Below the pieces are notes generated by a model, which was not told the DNA's origin, did no database searches, and saw nothing but the letters and a program-made list of their open reading frames with translations. From an uncultured Bacteroidia bacterium (GTDB lineage Bacteria; Bacteroidota; Bacteroidia; Bacteroidales; ML635J-15): a stretch of 64,000 nt of DNA. The stretch is taken from assembly GCA_902791865.1 (NCBI GenBank), contig CADAXK010000004.1, positions 186,001 through 250,000 on the forward strand. The letters are read 5' to 3'. Shown piece after piece: positions 59,972-64,000 of this stretch (position 1 is its first letter; each line of letters begins with the position of its first letter). The position numbers and the translations under genes were made by a program.

Positions 59972-62437
59972 ATGCCCCACTCCTCCTACATATCGAAACA
60001 CCTGTTATTCCTGCTGGCAACGCTACTACTTGCCCTCACCTCTTTCGCCCAGGGCAAGTTCGCAGGGCGCGTGACAGATGCCAAAACAAAGGAGCCACTG
60101 GCTTTCGTCAACATAATATACAACGCCAAGAACCAAGGCACTTCAACCGACCTCGACGGATACTTCAAGATTGACGACTACTCGAAAATCGAATTCCTGC
60201 GCATTTCGTACCTCGGATACACAACCAAGATTGTAAGCAAGGACGAACTTGGAGCCAAACATTACATCGAAATTGCTCTCGACGAAGATGTTACAAGCCT
60301 TGCCGAAGTAACGGTGCTTCCGGGCGAAAACCCAGCCCACCGAATTGTCAACCTCGTGATTGCCAACGCCAACAGGAACAATCCTGAGAAAATGCGCTCG
60401 TTCTCCTACGTGTCGTACAATAAGATGTACTTCACCGCCGATGTAAAGCCATCAGACGACACCATAATAATAACACCAGCCAAAGACACGATAGAAACAC
60501 TCAGTAAAATTCTTTCCAAACAGCACATTCTCCTCATCGAATCGGTAACGGAACGCATTTTCAGATACCCTGACAACAACAAGGAGAACGTCCTCGCCCA
60601 CCGAATGTCGGGAATGAAAAATCCTGCATTCACTCTGCTTGCCACACAGTTCCAGTCGATGTCGTTCTACAGCGACAATATCTCGCTGCTCGACAAGCGT
60701 TTCCTTAGCCCGATAAGCAAGGGAAGCACCTCGAAATACTTCTTCCAGATCGAAGACACGATGTATAACTCGTCCATGGACACAGTTTTTGTCATTTCTT
60801 TCATTCCCCTGAAAAACAAAGTGTTCGACGGACTGAAAGGCGTAATGAACATCAACACCAACGGCTACGCCATCGAAAGCATCACCGCCGAGCCAAACGA
60901 ACCGTCGGAAGTGTTCAATGTTTCCATACAGCAGAAATACGAACTTGTTGACAGCATACAATGGTTCCCTGTACAACTGAACACCAACTTGATTTTCAAC
61001 ATATTGCAAGTACCCGACGGCACAAAGCCTGCCGAAGGCGAAAGACAGACATATACGCCTATGGTCGGCATCGGCAAAAGCTACATTTCCGACATCAGCC
61101 TCAACCCCGACATCAAACGACGTGAGTTCATCAACCAGGGCGTGCTGGTAAACGACAAGGCCACCAAGCAGGATGACGACTTCTGGAACCAATACCGCAA
61201 GGATTCGCTCACAAGCAAAGACCTTGAAACATACCGCGTCATCGACAGCCTTGGCAAGGAAATAAACCTCGACAAAAAGGTTGAAATCATGGAAATCCTC
61301 GCCGCAGGCTACATTCCATGGAAATTCATCAATTTCGACCTCGGCTCGATAATCTGGTTCAACGAATACGAAAAAGTGCGCCTCGGTCTTGGCATCGAAA
61401 CCAACGACAGGCTGACAAAATGGGTAACCTTGGGCGGCTACGGTGCATACGGATTCGGCGATAAGGCGTGGAAATACGGAGCGAAAGTTCAGTTCAACCT
61501 CTGGCCGAGCCACGACCTGAAACTAGGCGTCACATACAAGCGCGACCTCGATTTCAGCGATGGAATGGCATTCAACAGACGAACCCAAAAACTGTCGTCG
61601 CAATCGGTTTACGAATGGTTCCTCAGCGAGATGGACTCCATTTCGGAACACAAGGCGTATGTCGAATTCAAAGCATTGCGCTATCTGTCGGCACGACTGC
61701 AGTTCCGCCACTACACCAAGGACATCATCAACACCGACAGATACAATTTCACAGGTACAATCGACAAGCACTACACAGCCGCCGAAGCCGGCATATACCT
61801 GCGCTACGCCTACAAGGAGAAATTCTTCCAGACACCGCGCGGAACAAAGGTCAGCCTCGGAACAAAGTACCCGATAATGTATTTCAACTTCATAAAGTCG
61901 GTACCTGTAACGCCCAATGCCAACGACTACTACAAGCTTGAAGCGCAGATATACAAGCATTTCGTCATAAGGAAGGTCGGCGACACCTACCTGATCCTCA
62001 CTGGCGGATATATCGGTGGTAATCCACGCTACAGCGAACTGTACTACGCCTCGGGAACCGACTCGTGGCTCAACATCGACCACACCTTCAACACAATGCG
62101 TCCCAACGAGTTCATCTCCGACAAGTTCGTCACTTTCCATTTCATGCACGACTTCGGAAACATCCTCTACAAGAAGAAATTTTCGCGTCCGAGCATCGCC
62201 ATCACCACAAGCCTCGGCTGGGGCGACTGCAAGCTTACGCAAGATGTTGACGGTAGCGACTATGCCCGCAAGATGAACAAGGGCTTCTTCGAATCGGGCA
62301 TACAACTCAACAACCTGCTCTGCCTCTCGATTGAAGGCTTCGGTCTGGGCGTTTACTACCGCTACGGTCCCTACCGCTTCACCGACAAGGAAATAAAGAA
62401 CTGGGCGTTCAAGCTGACGTGGACGATAACGCTGTAG
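59972..62437 (+). CDS. DUF5686 / carboxypeptidase-regulatory-like outer-membrane protein
   Basis: 821 residues from the ATG at 59972; the longer frame starts at a TTG inside the previous gene. Signal peptide (HLLFLLATLLLALTSFAQ), then a carboxypeptidase D regulatory-like beta domain (GRVTDAKTKEPLAFVNI, GTSTDLDGYFKI), as in TonB-dependent receptors. The DUF5686 body follows, and the C-terminal ~350 residues alternate as beta strands (LGLGIETNDRLTKW, FHFMHDFGNILYKKKF) ending FKLTWTITL with an aromatic-rich barrel-like pattern. It is probably an outer-membrane protein of unknown function, common in Bacteroidota. Sequence is G/C-richer than the island, so it belongs to the core chromosome. Confidence 0.87.
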   Translation: MPHSSYISKHLLFLLATLLLALTSFAQGKFAGRVTDAKTKEPLAFVNIIYNAKNQGTSTDLDGYFKIDDYSKIEFLRISYLGYTTKIVSKDELGAKHYIEIALDEDVTSLAEVTVLPGENPAHRIVNLVIANANRNNPEKMRSFSYVSYNKMYFTADVKPSDDTIIITPAKDTIETLSKILSKQHILLIESVTERIFRYPDNNKENVLAHRMSGMKNPAFTLLATQFQSMSFYSDNISLLDKRFLSPISKGSTSKYFFQIEDTMYNSSMDTVFVISFIPLKNKVFDGLKGVMNINTNGYAIESITAEPNEPSEVFNVSIQQKYELVDSIQWFPVQLNTNLIFNILQVPDGTKPAEGERQTYTPMVGIGKSYISDISLNPDIKRREFINQGVLVNDKATKQDDDFWNQYRKDSLTSKDLETYRVIDSLGKEINLDKKVEIMEILAAGYIPWKFINFDLGSIIWFNEYEKVRLGLGIETNDRLTKWVTLGGYGAYGFGDKAWKYGAKVQFNLWPSHDLKLGVTYKRDLDFSDGMAFNRRTQKLSSQSVYEWFLSEMDSISEHKAYVEFKALRYLSARLQFRHYTKDIINTDRYNFTGTIDKHYTAAEAGIYLRYAYKEKFFQTPRGTKVSLGTKYPIMYFNFIKSVPVTPNANDYYKLEAQIYKHFVIRKVGDTYLILTGGYIGGNPRYSELYYASGTDSWLNIDHTFNTMRPNEFISDKFVTFHFMHDFGNILYKKKFSRPSIAITTSLGWGDCKLTQDVDGSDYARKMNKGFFESGIQLNNLLCLSIEGFGLGVYYRYGPYRFTDKEIKNWAFKLTWTITL

Positions 62438-62559
62438 GGCAAAAGCCGTTTGAATGCCTGCGGCGTTTCTCGTTCAATGTTTAACGTTCAATGTTTCAAA
62501 GATTTAGCTTGCGCTGAGCTAAAGGTTGATGATTTGAAGATTCAACAATTCAATGATTA

Positions 62560-62623
62560 TTGTAGCGACGCAATGCTTTGCGCCGAGATTCCAAGAAGAA
62601 TCGCGCCATGGCACGATTGTACA
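62560..62623. repeat. Intergenic palindromic repeat cluster C
   Basis: In the 273-bp gap 62438-62710. TGTAGCGACGCAATGCTTTGCG (62560-62581) matches the 122-bp tandem units at 41965, and GAATCGCGCCATGGCACGATTGTACAA-like sequence (62597-62623) is the reverse complement of 21712-21738. The nearby AATGCCTGCGGCGTTT (62455-62470) is the reverse of the ACGCCGCAGGCATT ends at 21821 and 23740. Confidence 0.75.
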
Positions 62624-62661
62624 AAAATTTGATAATTCAGGCAACGAAATTGCAATTTCAG

Positions 62662-62690
62662 TTGTCATATAGATGTTTTTTATAAATTTG
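62662..62690 (+). promoter_or_regulatory. Promoter of the last gene
   Basis: TTG at 62662-62664, 18 bp, TAAATTTG at 62683-62690; the ATG is at 62711. Confidence 0.6.
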
Positions 62691-62710
62691 CGAATTATAC
62701 ACTAATAGTT

Positions 62711-64000
62711 ATGGAGCGACAGCACATAATATCAACATTAACAAAATGCCTTTCTGCAATAATATTGCTATTGGCATACAGTCTATCATGCTTATCGCAG
62801 GCGTCAATAACCATCAATTTTTCCGGACAACTCAATGGCTCTGCATACCAGCGCCTTGACAGCGTAAAAGTCAACAACATAAGCCGTGGCTGGGCTGAAA
62901 CCGTACACTACCCCGACACTATCGCCATACTAAGACAAACTAACAACACTGAGGAAATATCTTTCGACACCAACGCACTGTACCAGAATGTACCAAACCC
63001 TTTCGACTGCACAACAACCGCCGAACTCACAATTTCAAAAACATCGGATGTAACACTTATGCTTGTCGATGTAAACGGACGAACACTAACATCCTACAAC
63101 GGCACGCTGGATGCGGGAATCCACAAGTTCGAAATTTCGGCAGAAAAGCCTCAGACATACCTGCTTAATGCACTTGTCGGCACAAAATCCTATTCGATAC
63201 GAATGGTAAACATAGGTAACGGCTGCGGCAACGCCATAAAATACCTCGGCGAATCGCAGGACATAACAGCAAAACTCGAATGCCTCAACGAATTCAGGAT
63301 TGGCGACATCATGAGCTACACAGGCTACGCAACCATTGATGGAGAATCGATAACAAGCACACCAATAACACGAGCACAAAACGGAAGCGAGAATATAACG
63401 CTTAATTTTTCCATTAGCATAGTATATCCTATAGTCAGCACATTGCAAGCAACGGAAATAAGCCAAACTTCTGCCTCAATTAATGGTCGCGTTTCGTGCA
63501 ACTGCACTTTGCAAGCAACAGGCTTTTACTACGGAACAAGCACAAACAGCATGACCAACAATATAACAACTACACAAAGCCCACTAGGTACCTTCTCGTA
63601 CTTACTATCGGAGCTCGAACAGGGAACTACTTATTTCTACCGCGCATACGCCATATACAACGATGAAATTTATACAGGAGAAATCAAGAGTTTTACAACC
63701 GATTCGCCAAATATAAACCACGACATCACAGTAACATTCACAAGCCGAGGACATAGCACAAATTACCAATATCTATATCTATACATACCTCTCGACAGCG
63801 TAAAAATACAGGACCAAAACAGAAACTGGGAACAAACACTAATCTTTCCCGACACCATAATGAATGTTGATTTTGGAAATACAAAACTTAACATTAATGG
63901 AAATGCCAGTTCCGGCGACAGAATGACATATACAGGCTACACCTCATACCGAGGAGTCATTTACACACAACAAACGCAACGCAATCTATACTCAGGAACC
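62711..64000 (+). CDS. Secreted surface protein, N-terminal part (runs off the right edge)
   Basis: 430 codons are visible with no stop. Signal peptide region (LSAIILLLAYSLSCLSQ), then a module (LDSVKVNNISRGWAET, HYPDTIAIL, YQNVPNPFDCTTTAEL, NGRTLTSYNGTLDAG) clearly homologous to the N-terminus of the 31928-35128 product, including the internal sorting-domain-like NVPNPF segment. From ~255 a fibronectin III-like domain follows (ATGFYYGTSTNSM, LEQGTTYFYRAYA), then a second copy of the opening module (ITVTFTSRGHS, LDSVKIQDQNRNWEQT, FPDTI). Probably a surface protein ending in further repeats or a FISUMP domain beyond the window. Confidence 0.8.
   Translation, partial: MERQHIISTLTKCLSAIILLLAYSLSCLSQASITINFSGQLNGSAYQRLDSVKVNNISRGWAETVHYPDTIAILRQTNNTEEISFDTNALYQNVPNPFDCTTTAELTISKTSDVTLMLVDVNGRTLTSYNGTLDAGIHKFEISAEKPQTYLLNALVGTKSYSIRMVNIGNGCGNAIKYLGESQDITAKLECLNEFRIGDIMSYTGYATIDGESITSTPITRAQNGSENITLNFSISIVYPIVSTLQATEISQTSASINGRVSCNCTLQATGFYYGTSTNSMTNNITTTQSPLGTFSYLLSELEQGTTYFYRAYAIYNDEIYTGEIKSFTTDSPNINHDITVTFTSRGHSTNYQYLYLYIPLDSVKIQDQNRNWEQTLIFPDTIMNVDFGNTKLNINGNASSGDRMTYTGYTSYRGVIYTQQTQRNLYSGT

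Noticed and set aside
60452..61513. 353-residue minus-strand open frame
   Set aside because: It is antisense to the DUF5686 gene, which has a signal peptide and recognisable domains. The frame is open only because of codon bias.

Overview
The window looks like chromosome from a member of the Bacteroidota, most likely an uncultured Bacteroidales lineage. The signs are promoters of the TTTG-N19-TAnnTTTG type (best seen before aroC and the tRNA gene), type IX secretion C-terminal sorting domains, FISUMP/DUF1566 surface proteins, a DUF5686 outer-membrane protein, an AddB-like nuclease downstream of aroC, and a GT3 glycogen synthase fused to an alpha-glucan phosphorylase. There is no rRNA, insertion sequence, integrase or CRISPR array. 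One tRNA with anticodon CAT is present.

Layout. 1-7 kb, mostly minus strand: a KAS III-ketoreductase fusion (cut by the window edge), two exported cyclophilins, an AAA_14/DUF4143 ATPase with a repeat array before its start codon, and SppA. 7-16 kb, plus strand: aroC, the AddB-like nuclease, a secreted T9SS esterase and a Ca2+ P-type ATPase. 16-31 kb: an 1801-residue repeat adhesin, an exported DEDDh exonuclease, an EamA transporter, lpdA, a second AAA_14/DUF4143 ATPase with its own repeat array, a subtilase fused to a beta-barrel, a fucose-isomerase-like protein and RidA. 31-42 kb: a small DUF1566 protein, the tRNA, a Cys-rich repeat protein ending in a FISUMP domain, the synthase-phosphorylase fusion, a 23S pseudouridine synthase and a Fic protein.

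42.5-57.0 kb is an A/T-rich block of ten tightly packed plus-strand genes that I read as a phosphorothioation-type defence island. A DUF4007 protein, a large P-loop ATPase and a PAPS-reductase-like protein match the SspB-SspC-SspD module. They are followed by a protein with two GHKL ATPase domains, a receiver-domain protein, an unrecognised protein, a PLD-nuclease/SF2-helicase, a 77-residue protein, an SMC/DndD-like ATPase with a CxxC hook and a 191-residue unknown. Long noncoding tandem repeats sit on its left. On its right is a DUF1016/PD-(D/E)XK nuclease gene lying between two copies of one promoter-plus-gene-start segment, then an AlbA_2/Schlafen-type regulator. The window ends with a DUF5686 protein and a partial surface protein sharing its N-terminal module with the FISUMP protein.

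The two strongest leads are: (1) both AAA_14/DUF4143 genes are preceded by strictly periodic direct repeats (16-bp unit at 33-bp spacing; 13-bp unit at 23-bp spacing) that end at the start codon and lie downstream of the predicted promoter, so they would fill the mRNA leader; (2) an SspBCD-like island carrying a histidine-kinase-like/receiver pair between the modification genes and the likely effector genes. No database search was possible; family names are from recognition of motifs.
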